From: Candidatus Aminicenantota bacterium
Lineage (GTDB): Bacteria > Acidobacteriota > Aminicenantia > Aminicenantales > Saccharicenantaceae
Length of the DNA: 5,669 nt
Reading direction: 5' to 3'
NCBI GenBank assembly: GCA_026393955.1
Contig: JAPKZE010000070.1
Location: forward strand, 1-5,669
Part shown: piece after piece, positions 1 through 5,669 of the stretch
How positions within the stretch are numbered: position 1 is the stretch's first letter
Layout of the letters: every line of letters starts with the position of its first letter
Position numbers and translations under genes: made by a program
The notes under the pieces: generated by a model
Told to the model about the DNA's origin: nothing
The model's database searches: none
Seen by the model: the letters and a program-made list of their open reading frames with translations, nothing else

Positions 1-821
1 TCTCGGAGACCCTCTCGAGCTCCCGCTGGGATTCCGTGCGCAAGGCCGTCCGGGCCACCGCGGACGACACGGTGGTCGTCGTCTGGGGGCCGGCCGAGGA
101 TGTCAGGACGGCCGTCCAGGAGATCGCGATCCGGGCCAGGGAAGCCGCCGCCGGCATCCCGTCCGAGACGCGCCAGGCCCTGCGCGACGGCACGAACGGC
201 TTCGAGCGCATCCTGCCCGGGCCGGACCGGATGTACCCCGACACCGACCTGCCGCCCAAGCAGGTCACCGAGGAGCGCCTCGCGGCCATCCGCCGGCGCT
301 TGCCCGTTCCGGTCTGGACGCGCGAAGCCTGGTACCGCGAGCTCGGCCTGCCCCCGGACGTCGTCGAGGTCCTCTCGGTCTCCCGACTGGCCGGCCTCTT
401 CGAGATCCTGGTCAAGGAATGGCGGATCGATCCGGTGGCCGCGGCCGTGGCCCTCGTCCAGTTCCCCAAGCGGCTGAAAAGAAAGGGGCTCGACCCGGCC
501 GTTCTGACCGAGGAGACCCTCCGCCGCATCTTCGCCCTGTTCCGCGACCGGAAGATCTCCCGCGACGGTGTGTGGGCCCTGATGGATCGGGCCGCCCGCG
601 GCGGGCCTCTGCCCGAGACGGGCCAGGTCCGGCCGGCGACCGAGGAGGAGATCTACGTCCAGGTCGTCGAGTCGAACGGCCGGCTCCGGGCGATGAAGGT
701 CCACAACGCCGGCAAGAAGGCCCACGTCCTGATGGGCCTGGTCATGACCGCCCTGCGCGGCCGCGTCGAGGGCGCGGCCATCGCCGAGCGCGTCCGGGCG
801 GCCGCCGAAGGGACATGCTGA
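1..821 (+). CDS. gatE: Glu-tRNA(Gln) amidotransferase subunit E, C-terminal part (5' end outside window)
   Basis: GatE is the kinase/transamidase subunit of GatDE: it phosphorylates the glutamate of Glu-tRNA(Gln) with ATP and amidates it with ammonia from GatD, in the cytoplasm. The frame is open from base 3, so the first visible GTG (base 36) is an internal Val codon rather than a start; 272 residues are visible and most of the protein is missing upstream. Fragment residues 1-55 resemble the end of the AspRS-like insertion that separates GatE from bacterial GatB (VVVVWGPAEDV, then a helix rich in Arg/Ala). The core resumes with GTNGFERILPGPDRMYPDTD (about 63-82), a segment conserved in GatE. 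The helical and YqeY-like tail domains follow, ending in the GatB/GatE-type tail around KKAHVLMGLVMTALRG (about 238-253). The stop codon overlaps the gatD start, and gatD is its known partner. GatB is the main alternative, but the insertion remnant and the gatD neighbour favour GatE. No frameshift is visible. Confidence 0.9.
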   Translation, partial: SETLSSSRWDSVRKAVRATADDTVVVVWGPAEDVRTAVQEIAIRAREAAAGIPSETRQALRDGTNGFERILPGPDRMYPDTDLPPKQVTEERLAAIRRRLPVPVWTREAWYRELGLPPDVVEVLSVSRLAGLFEILVKEWRIDPVAAAVALVQFPKRLKRKGLDPAVLTEETLRRIFALFRDRKISRDGVWALMDRAARGGPLPETGQVRPATEEEIYVQVVESNGRLRAMKVHNAGKKAHVLMGLVMTALRGRVEGAAIAERVRAAAEGTC

Positions 822-823
822 TG
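807..823 (+). promoter_or_regulatory. gatD ribosome binding site and TGATG stop-start overlap
   Basis: A purine-rich GAAGGG (807-812) lies 8 bases before ATG 821-823, a normal Shine-Dalgarno spacing. The gatE stop TGA (819-821) shares its A with this ATG, which suggests termination-reinitiation coupling. A second in-frame ATG at 815-817 would add only Met-Leu, but it is only 2 bases from the purine run and so is a poorer start. The choice of 821 rests on spacing alone. Confidence 0.7.
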
Positions 824-2209
824 GCCGGGAACGACGACTACAAAGGCTACCGGGGCGAGGCCCTCGACACGCTCAAGAATTTCGGGGCCCTGGTCTGGAG
901 CGACGTCGAGATCCGGACCTCCCGCGGTACCTACACGGGCATCATCCTGCCGCGCTCCGAAACGGCCGACCCCTACCACATCGTCGTCAAGCTCCGCTCG
1001 GGCTACAACATCGGCCTGGCGGCCCGCTCGATCGAGGCCGTCACCGTCGGCGGCCGCAAAGAAGCCCACTACAAGATCCCCGAGAAGGAGTTCCCCTTCG
1101 ATCCGGCCAAGCCCAAGGTCAAGCTCCTGGGCACGGGCGGGACGATCGCCAGCCGCCTCGATTACCGGACCGGGGCCGTCATCCCGGCCTTCTCGCCGGG
1201 CGAGCTGTACGGATCGGTGCCTGAGCTGGCCGACATCTGCAACCTCGAGACCGAGAAGCTCTTCGGCGTCTTCAGCGAGAACATGGGCCCCGAACAATAC
1301 ATCGCCACGGCCAAGGCCATCGGCCGGGAGATCGAGAAGGGGGTCCAGGGGATCGTCATCGGCCACGGCACGGACACCATGCATCACACCGCGGCCATCC
1401 TGTCGTTCATGGTCCAGGATTCGCCGGTGCCCATCGTCATGGTCGGGTCCCAGCGCTCCTCGGACCGGCCGTCCTCCGACGCCGCGCTCAATCTCATGCA
1501 CAGCGTCAAGACGGCTGCCGAAAGCGACATCGCCGAGGTCATGGTCTGCATGTTCGGGCCGACCTCGGACACGTACGGACTCCTCCACCGGGGGACGCGG
1601 GTCCGGAAGATGCACTCGAGCTACCGGTCGACCTTCCGGACGATCGGCGACATCCCCATCGCCATGGTCAGCCGGGAGAAGATCACCCCTCTGCGGCAGG
1701 ACTACAGGCGCCGCCGGGCCGACCGGACGGTCAAGATCGACACGGCCTTCGAGGAGCGCGTTTCCATCGTCTATTACTACCCGAACATGAAGCCGGACAT
1801 CATCGACTCGCTCATCGACAACGGCTACCGCGGCATCGTCATCGCCGGCACGGGGCTGGGCCACGTCAATAAACCCCTCTATCCCGCGCTGAAGCGGGCC
1901 CGGGACAAGGGCATCGCCGTCTTCATGACCGTCCAGACGCTCTGGGGCTACGTCCAGATGTACGTCTACGACACAGGGCGCGACATGATGGAACTCGGCG
2001 TCATCCCGGCTGCGAACATGCTGCCCGAGGTGGCCTACGTCAAGCTGGCCTGGGCGCTCGGAAAGACCGCCGACCTCGAGGAGGTCCGTCGGATCATGCT
2101 GACGCCGATCGCCGGCGAGACCACGGAACGGGAGCCGTCCAACGGCTACCTCATCTTCCAGGGCGGCATTCCCGAGGTCGAGGAGTTCATCTCGACCATC
2201 AAGAAATGA
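821..2209 (+). CDS. gatD: Glu-tRNA(Gln) amidotransferase subunit D (asparaginase-like glutaminase)
   Basis: GatD hydrolyses glutamine and passes the ammonia to GatE for conversion of Glu-tRNA(Gln) to Gln-tRNA(Gln). The product is 462 residues, near the usual 430-450 for GatD and longer than a plain L-asparaginase (about 330). Residues 1 to about 95 form the N-terminal Sm-like barrel domain specific to GatD, with RGTYTGIILPR and the conserved SGYNIGL. A type I/II asparaginase fold follows. All four catalytic positions of the family can be placed: Thr108 in GTGGTIAS, Thr184 and Asp185 in HGTDTM, and Lys263 in VRKMHSS. The C-terminal asparaginase subdomain contains MLPEVAYVKL (400-409). The added N-terminal domain and the adjoining gatE separate it from a metabolic asparaginase. 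It is translationally coupled to gatE and converges directly on the receptor gene. Base composition resembles its neighbours, so any transfer into this lineage is not recent. The frame is intact with no missing catalytic residue. Confidence 0.95.
   Translation: MAGNDDYKGYRGEALDTLKNFGALVWSDVEIRTSRGTYTGIILPRSETADPYHIVVKLRSGYNIGLAARSIEAVTVGGRKEAHYKIPEKEFPFDPAKPKVKLLGTGGTIASRLDYRTGAVIPAFSPGELYGSVPELADICNLETEKLFGVFSENMGPEQYIATAKAIGREIEKGVQGIVIGHGTDTMHHTAAILSFMVQDSPVPIVMVGSQRSSDRPSSDAALNLMHSVKTAAESDIAEVMVCMFGPTSDTYGLLHRGTRVRKMHSSYRSTFRTIGDIPIAMVSREKITPLRQDYRRRRADRTVKIDTAFEERVSIVYYYPNMKPDIIDSLIDNGYRGIVIAGTGLGHVNKPLYPALKRARDKGIAVFMTVQTLWGYVQMYVYDTGRDMMELGVIPAANMLPEVAYVKLAWALGKTADLEEVRRIMLTPIAGETTEREPSNGYLIFQGGIPEVEEFISTIKK
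2176..2197. repeat. 7-bp inverted repeat in the last codons of gatD
   Basis: GGTCGAG (2176-2182) and CTCGACC (2191-2197) are perfect inverted arms around an 8-base loop, ending 10 bases before the gatD stop. No T-run follows on either strand, so it is not a canonical intrinsic terminator. It could form a hairpin near the 3' end of the gatD message, or in read-through RNA from the receptor gene. A chance repeat in GC-rich coding sequence (Glu/Val/Ser codons) is equally possible. Confidence 0.3.
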
Positions 2210-2212
2210 TCA
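2207..2212. other. Abutting convergent stop codons (TGATCA palindrome)
   Basis: The gatD stop TGA (2207-2209, plus strand) and the receptor stop TGA (2212-2210, minus strand) touch with no base between them and form the 6-base palindrome TGATCA. There is therefore no intergenic space for a terminator, and each transcript must either end inside or run antisense into the other gene. Confidence 0.95.
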
Positions 2213-5200
2213 GAACTCGAAGCGCAGCCCCAGCCGCATGACCCGCGGGTTGAGGATCTCGTTGTAGAGCCGGTTGGTGGGGTTGGCCGACGAATCTTCC
2301 GTGTCCACGTAATAGACGCCGTAGTAGGCGTCGTAGGCCCTGTTGACGACGTTCGAGTTCAGGACGTTGAAGACGTCGATCATCGCGTACAAACGGCCGC
2401 TGCCCACGTTGAACTTCTTCTCGAGCCGGAGCGACAGGTTGCTGAAGACGGGGAGGCTGTCTTTCGTCGGCGTCTGGATGTAGACCGTGTTGGACCCGTA
2501 CAGGCCGGGCCACAATTCGCTGTCGGCGTAGGCCAGCGTGACGTAGTTCGGGATCTTCCAGCCGTCCCGGGCGACCAGCGTGGCCGAGACGTCGAAGCCC
2601 CCCCAAGGCAGCTGGTAGAGGGCGCTGATCTTGGACATCCACCGCGCATACATCTGGGCCGAGATCTTGCCGCCGGCCGAGCCGCCCCAGTTGCCGTAGG
2701 GTTGGCCGCTGATGGCCCACAAGTTCGTCGGGTCGAGATAGGAATCGCCCCAGTGGACGCGGTGGTCCTGGAGGGTCACCGAGGCGTTCAGGAACCAGCG
2801 GTTGGCGAGGCGCTTGGTCACGGCCAGGTCGAGGCCGAGGTAGGTCCGGGAGGCCGAGCTCTTGTCGACCATCCGGTAGGGCGTGTCTCCCGGGAAGGCC
2901 GCGGACGGCAGGTACCAGGTCCGGCCGGCGGCGGCGCCCATGGGGACGGTCTCCTCGCCGATCTTGACGGTGTCCGGGACGGTCCCGGCTTCGACGTACC
3001 AGGGGCCGGTGGTGTTGTCGATGACCAGGTCCGGCGTCGACGGATAGATGTCGGCCGGGTAGAAGAGCTTGGCCCAGTCGAAGCTGTCATAGCGCCGGAA
3101 CGTCGCGGCGATGGACGCGGCCAGGTTGGGCCGCAGTTCCTTCTCGAGGCTGAGCATGATCTCGCGCGTCCGGGGCGAGCTCTTGACGTTCTTGGCGTTG
3201 GGATCGATATCGCTGCGGAAGAACGTCGTCTGGCTGTCGTAGTTGACGGTCGAGCTGCGGGTGAAGTCGTAGTCGCTGTAGTTCCCGGCGAGATAGGCGT
3301 CGCCCTCGAAGCCGCCCGCGAGCGCGGCCGAGGTCTCGGTGCTGAGGGAGCTGTCCTCGTTGAGCAGGGCGTAGAGCTGGTTTGGCTTTTCGGGGTGGAC
3401 CGCGGAATATTGCCAGAACATCTCCTTGACGTCGACCCTCGAGTCGGCGTCCAGGTCCTTCCACCAGAAGGCCATGCTGCCGGTCACGCCCAGCGGCCGG
3501 GGGGTGTTGGCGCCGGCGGCCAGGACGTCCCCGTACTGGGCCAGGGAGAGCTTGAGCACGGTCCGGCCGTCGCCCTTGAGGTCCCAGCTGATGCCGATGC
3601 GGGGCGACCAGGTGCTCCACTCGTAGCGGGGATCGATCGGATCGATGGTGAGGGCCGGGATGTAGTTGGCCAGGGCCGTCATCGCGTCGTTCGTATAAAC
3701 GTTCGACCAGCTCGAGACGACCGTGGAGATGCCGACGGTGTCGGTCGAGGGCTGCTGGTAGTCGTAGCGGAGGCCGACCTGGAACGTGAACCGGTCCTTG
3801 GCGAACGTGTCCTGGATGAAGGCGGAGGTCCGCTTGGCCAGGTTGGCCTGCCGGTTCGACCGGGTGATGACGAACCGCTGCCAGTCCGGCGGCGGGACGA
3901 CCAAGCCCTCGCCGAGATCGATGAGCGGGTCGGTGAAGTTCCGGGTGATCTCGTAGTTCTGGGGCATCCCGGAGACGCTCCTGGCCTCCCGGTTCGAGAA
4001 CAGGAGCCCGCCCTTGATCTCGTGGGCCAGGCCGAGGAAGGCGTCTTTGTAGAGGGTGCCCGTGAGCTCGATGTCCCGGCCGGACCGGAGGATCTCGCTG
4101 GAATCCCAGGATCGTCCGTACGAGGCCGAGAAGGGGACATAGGCGCCGTAGGCGACGTCGGTGACGACCGGGTACGCCGTGGCCTCGTCGATCATGGGCT
4201 TGGTCACGGCTCCCGTGTTCGTCGAAGTCATCTTGACCGAGAGATAGAGGGTGTTGCCGAAGACCTGCTCGTCCTGGAGCTTGAAGATCGGGCTGCCCAG
4301 GTCGTAGCGGCCCCGGCGGTGGTCGCCCTCCGGCTTGGCGAAGCTGGCGTTGGCGCCGTACTTTTCGTTCTGGCTGGTCGTGGACAGAACCTCGATCCGG
4401 TTCCCGGCGAAGGGCTGGGCGTTGAGCTTGAAGGTGAAGTTGTTGAAGAGGGTCCGGTCCAGCTGGTCGTAGATGGTGTAATTGAACAGGTCCTGGACGC
4501 CGTAGGCGCCCCAGAACCAGACCCTGTTCTTGATGATGGGGCCGCCGAAGCCGGCCCCGAAGTCGCTGATCCGTTCGATCCGATTCGTGTTGGTGACGCC
4601 CTGGGACCGCAGCTCCGCGCTCATGTTGGAGGCCTGGAAGGCGCTGTCGGTCAAGTAGAACCGGGCCGTCGCCGAGAGCTTGTTGCCGCCGCGGCGGGTG
4701 ACCATGTTCACGGACAGGCCGCGCGTCGGCTGGGTCACGTCGGCGGCGCCGCCCGTCGTGACCGAGATCGTCTCGATCGCGTCGAAATCGAAATTGACGT
4801 CGGACATGCCGAGGACGTAGGGATCGGTGACGTCGATGCCGTCGACCGACCAGGTGTTCTGGGCGCCGTTGGTGTTGTCGCCCTTGGTCACGAGCCCGGA
4901 CTGCTGGGTCGACTCGTTGCCGCCGACGTTCTCGCGGTCGATCATGACCGCGGGGACGAGCTGGGCGATGACCCAGGGGTCCCGGGCCGTCGGCAGGCTC
5001 TGGAGCTCCGTCCAGCCGAGCTCCGCGCCCGTGGTGAATTTCTTCTCGTCGACCAGCGCGGAGGGGCCGGCCGCGGTCACCTCTTCCCCCGGCTTGCCGG
5101 GCTCGAGGACGAGGTCGACCGTGAGGTGACCGCCGACCGTGACCGCCAGGCCGGACCGGACGGCCGCCTTGTACTCGTCCAGCTCCGCCCTGACGATGTA

Positions 5201-5425
5201 ATCCGGGCCCGGGAAGACCGCGGGGAAGCGGAACACGCCGGACGAGGCGGTGACGGCCTTCAGATCGGCGGTCTGCGGACGGGACAGGGTGACCTTGACG
5301 CGGGCCAGGGGTTTGCCCTGCTTGTCCACGATCCGGCCCTGCACCAAACCCGTTCGGAGCTGTGCCGACAGGGATAGGGATAGGGCGATCAGGAGAAGGG
5401 GGGCGATGAGCACAGCTTTTTTCAA
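2210..5425 (-). CDS. Oar-like TonB-dependent outer-membrane receptor with N-terminal carboxypeptidase-regulatory-like domain
   Basis: This 1071-residue protein is predicted to be an outer-membrane beta-barrel transporter or adhesin; its ligand is unknown. Residues 1-21 are a signal peptide (MKKAVLIAPLLLIAL, cleavage likely after SLSLSA). Residues about 27-108 form a carboxypeptidase-regulatory-like beta-sandwich (VQGRIVDKQGKPLARVKVTL). Residues about 120-245 form the plug, with NTWSVDGIDVTDP and VNMVTRRGGN typical of Oar-type receptors. The barrel runs from about 250 to the end, with GLRYDYQQP at 551-559, and closes with RLGLRFEF; the terminal Phe is the usual signal for the BAM assembly machinery. 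I see no cysteine in the protein, which is common for such barrels. An EF-hand-like DxDxD loop lies at residues 657-668. No clear TonB box is visible and no susD-like gene lies next to it. The TTG start at 5425 is chosen because GAGGAGG lies 5 bases upstream and it begins the protein at MKKA; an upstream in-frame TTG (5443) would place the ribosome site inside the gene. Its own promoter appears to lie in the 85-base leader. Confidence 0.92.
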   Translation of the reverse strand: MKKAVLIAPLLLIALSLSLSAQLRTGLVQGRIVDKQGKPLARVKVTLSRPQTADLKAVTASSGVFRFPAVFPGPDYIVRAELDEYKAAVRSGLAVTVGGHLTVDLVLEPGKPGEEVTAAGPSALVDEKKFTTGAELGWTELQSLPTARDPWVIAQLVPAVMIDRENVGGNESTQQSGLVTKGDNTNGAQNTWSVDGIDVTDPYVLGMSDVNFDFDAIETISVTTGGAADVTQPTRGLSVNMVTRRGGNKLSATARFYLTDSAFQASNMSAELRSQGVTNTNRIERISDFGAGFGGPIIKNRVWFWGAYGVQDLFNYTIYDQLDRTLFNNFTFKLNAQPFAGNRIEVLSTTSQNEKYGANASFAKPEGDHRRGRYDLGSPIFKLQDEQVFGNTLYLSVKMTSTNTGAVTKPMIDEATAYPVVTDVAYGAYVPFSASYGRSWDSSEILRSGRDIELTGTLYKDAFLGLAHEIKGGLLFSNREARSVSGMPQNYEITRNFTDPLIDLGEGLVVPPPDWQRFVITRSNRQANLAKRTSAFIQDTFAKDRFTFQVGLRYDYQQPSTDTVGISTVVSSWSNVYTNDAMTALANYIPALTIDPIDPRYEWSTWSPRIGISWDLKGDGRTVLKLSLAQYGDVLAAGANTPRPLGVTGSMAFWWKDLDADSRVDVKEMFWQYSAVHPEKPNQLYALLNEDSSLSTETSAALAGGFEGDAYLAGNYSDYDFTRSSTVNYDSQTTFFRSDIDPNAKNVKSSPRTREIMLSLEKELRPNLAASIAATFRRYDSFDWAKLFYPADIYPSTPDLVIDNTTGPWYVEAGTVPDTVKIGEETVPMGAAAGRTWYLPSAAFPGDTPYRMVDKSSASRTYLGLDLAVTKRLANRWFLNASVTLQDHRVHWGDSYLDPTNLWAISGQPYGNWGGSAGGKISAQMYARWMSKISALYQLPWGGFDVSATLVARDGWKIPNYVTLAYADSELWPGLYGSNTVYIQTPTKDSLPVFSNLSLRLEKKFNVGSGRLYAMIDVFNVLNSNVVNRAYDAYYGVYYVDTEDSSANPTNRLYNEILNPRVMRLGLRFEF

Positions 5426-5430
5426 TGAAG

Positions 5431-5437
5431 CCTCCTC
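5431..5437 (-). promoter_or_regulatory. Ribosome binding site fixing the receptor's TTG start
   Basis: The minus strand reads GAGGAGG, then CTTCA, then TTG AAA AAA. This near-perfect anti-16S match at 5-base spacing selects TTG (5425-5423) as the start and offsets the weak initiator codon. The resulting N-terminus is a standard Lys-Lys plus hydrophobic signal peptide. Confidence 0.8.
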
Positions 5438-5453
5438 GGTCAATACGGGACCG
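5437..5453 (-). repeat. Small inverted repeat abutting the ribosome binding site
   Basis: On the minus strand CGGTC (5453-5449) and GACCG (5441-5437) flank a 7-base loop. The last base of the second arm is the first base of GAGGAGG. In RNA, a 5-bp hairpin here would sit directly against the ribosome site. It is short and could be chance. Confidence 0.25.
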
Positions 5454-5467
5454 CGATCATAGAACCG

Positions 5468-5480
5468 TCCGATGGTCGGA
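5468..5480 (-). repeat. Small inverted repeat in the receptor 5' leader
   Basis: TCCGA (5468-5472) and TCGGA (5476-5480) are perfect inverted arms around a 3-base loop, about 45 bases upstream of the receptor start and just downstream of the predicted transcription start. It could be a leader hairpin or a small operator half-site pair. At 5 bp per arm, the evidence for function is weak. Confidence 0.2.
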
Positions 5481-5489
5481 TTTGTTCCA

Positions 5490-5509
5490 CCCGATTATAG
5501 CAAATCGGG
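5490..5509. repeat. 7-bp inverted repeat overlapping the receptor -10 element
   Basis: CCCGATT (5490-5496) and AATCGGG (5503-5509) are perfect inverted arms with a 6-base centre. It begins one base past the putative recO stop. Neither strand has a T-run after it, so it is not a normal intrinsic terminator, although it could weakly end or protect the recO message. Because it covers the -10 hexamer, it could equally be a regulator binding site. Confidence 0.45.
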
Positions 5510-5522
5510 CTCACTTCGTCTT
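5494..5522 (-). promoter_or_regulatory. Extended -10 promoter for the receptor gene
   Basis: The minus strand carries TGCTATAAT (5502-5494), an exact match to the sigma-70 extended -10 consensus TGnTATAAT, in otherwise GC-rich DNA. Exactly 17 bases upstream is AAGACG (5522-5517), a poor -35 that keeps only the GAC core and lies in the last recO codons. Extended -10 promoters tolerate weak -35 boxes. Predicted transcription start is near 5486-5488, giving a leader of about 60 bases before the TTG start. If correct, the receptor is transcribed independently of recO. Confidence 0.6.
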
Positions 5523-5669
5523 GAGGAAATGCAGGCTCCGGGGCTCCCGCTCCATATGGTAGACGATCATGGCCTGGAGGGACCTGCGGATGGCGGCCAT
5601 CTCCCCAGGGGGGAACGGCGGGGCGCAGCCCCCGGCCGGCGGGTTCTTGCGGATCCAACGGAGGAACCC
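5511..5669 (-). CDS. recO: Probable DNA repair protein RecO, C-terminal end (5' part outside window)
   Basis: The minus strand is open from the window edge for 52 codons to TGA at 5513-5511. The visible end contains a helix-like segment EMAAIRRSLQAMIVYHMERE followed by PRSLHFLKTK. The pattern of aromatic-His, basic residues, then Lys/Arg-Ser-x-x-Phe-Leu close to the stop resembles the C-terminal helix of RecO, which loads RecA with RecR during RecFOR recombination. The FLRWIRKNPP segment before it fits the region leading into that helix. The zinc-binding and N-terminal OB-fold parts, which would be decisive, are outside the window. Codon use matches the neighbours. That this is a real gene end is fairly secure; the RecO name rests on a short tail pattern only. 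Confidence 0.55.
   Translation of the reverse strand, partial: GFLRWIRKNPPAGGCAPPFPPGEMAAIRRSLQAMIVYHMEREPRSLHFLKTK

Noticed and set aside
419..820. Upstream extension of the gatD reading frame from an ATG at 419
   Set aside because: This stretch overlaps gatE in another frame and reads as Arg/Pro/Gly-rich sequence. GatD homology begins at about base 821, where the ribosome site and stop-start overlap also lie.
653..1864. A 403-codon open frame on the minus strand, antisense to gatD and the end of gatE
   Set aside because: Over gatD it is in codon register with the sense frame, so it reflects GC-rich codon choice. Its Asp/Arg/Val/Gly-rich product has no family resemblance, while the sense strand encodes a clear GatD.
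821..2209. Plain metabolic L-asparaginase
   Set aside because: The extra N-terminal Sm-like domain, the length of 462 residues and the coupled gatE gene identify it as GatD.
2702..5377. An 891-codon open frame on the plus strand, antisense to the receptor gene
   Set aside because: It is in exact codon register with the receptor, so it stays open only because that gene avoids TTA, CTA and TCA codons here. Its translation is a Val/Gly/Asp/Arg-rich low-complexity string with no recognisable domain.
5490..5509. Intrinsic terminator for recO
   Set aside because: The stem is convincing, but no T-run follows on the minus strand (TGGAACAAATCC). It is better recorded as an inverted repeat over a promoter.
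5440..5658. A 72-codon open frame on the minus strand from 5658
   Set aside because: It overlaps the putative recO end in a different frame and continues through the promoter and leader. Its Pro/Gly/Arg-rich product looks like noise.

Overview
This window appears to be a piece of a GC-rich bacterial chromosome (about two thirds G+C by eye, strong G/C bias at third codon positions). It holds two complete genes and two genes cut by the window edges. A 1071-residue outer-membrane beta-barrel receptor with a signal peptide and a C-terminal Phe indicates a Gram-negative, double-membraned bacterium. Its architecture (carboxypeptidase-regulatory-like domain, then plug, then very long barrel, with no SusD partner in view) is the Oar-like type that is abundant in Acidobacteriota, Candidatus Aminicenantes and Myxococcota. 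The host phylum is an inference; nothing in the window fixes it.

Layout. Bases 1-821 (+) are the 3' end of gatE. Bases 821-2209 (+) are a complete gatD that starts inside the gatE stop codon (TGATG overlap). Bases 2210-5425 (-) are the Oar-like TonB-dependent receptor, convergent with gatD and with no intergenic base: the two stop codons together form the palindrome TGATCA. Bases 5426-5510 are an 85-base leader with an extended -10 promoter, small inverted repeats and a strong ribosome binding site. Bases 5511-5669 (-) are the last 52 codons of a gene that looks like recO. No stretch over 300 bases lacks a gene.

How the genes work together. GatD (glutaminase, ammonia donor) and GatE (kinase and transamidase) form one enzyme that converts misacylated Glu-tRNA(Gln) to Gln-tRNA(Gln); their coupled translation suits a fixed-stoichiometry complex. 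The receptor and the putative recO are functionally unrelated to it and lie on the other strand. The main point of interest is that GatDE is classically the archaeal glutaminyl-tRNA pathway, whereas the adjacent gene can only function in a cell with an outer membrane. This looks like an archaeal-type tRNA amidotransferase resident in a bacterium. I see no CRISPR array, tRNA, rRNA, insertion sequence or defence system here.
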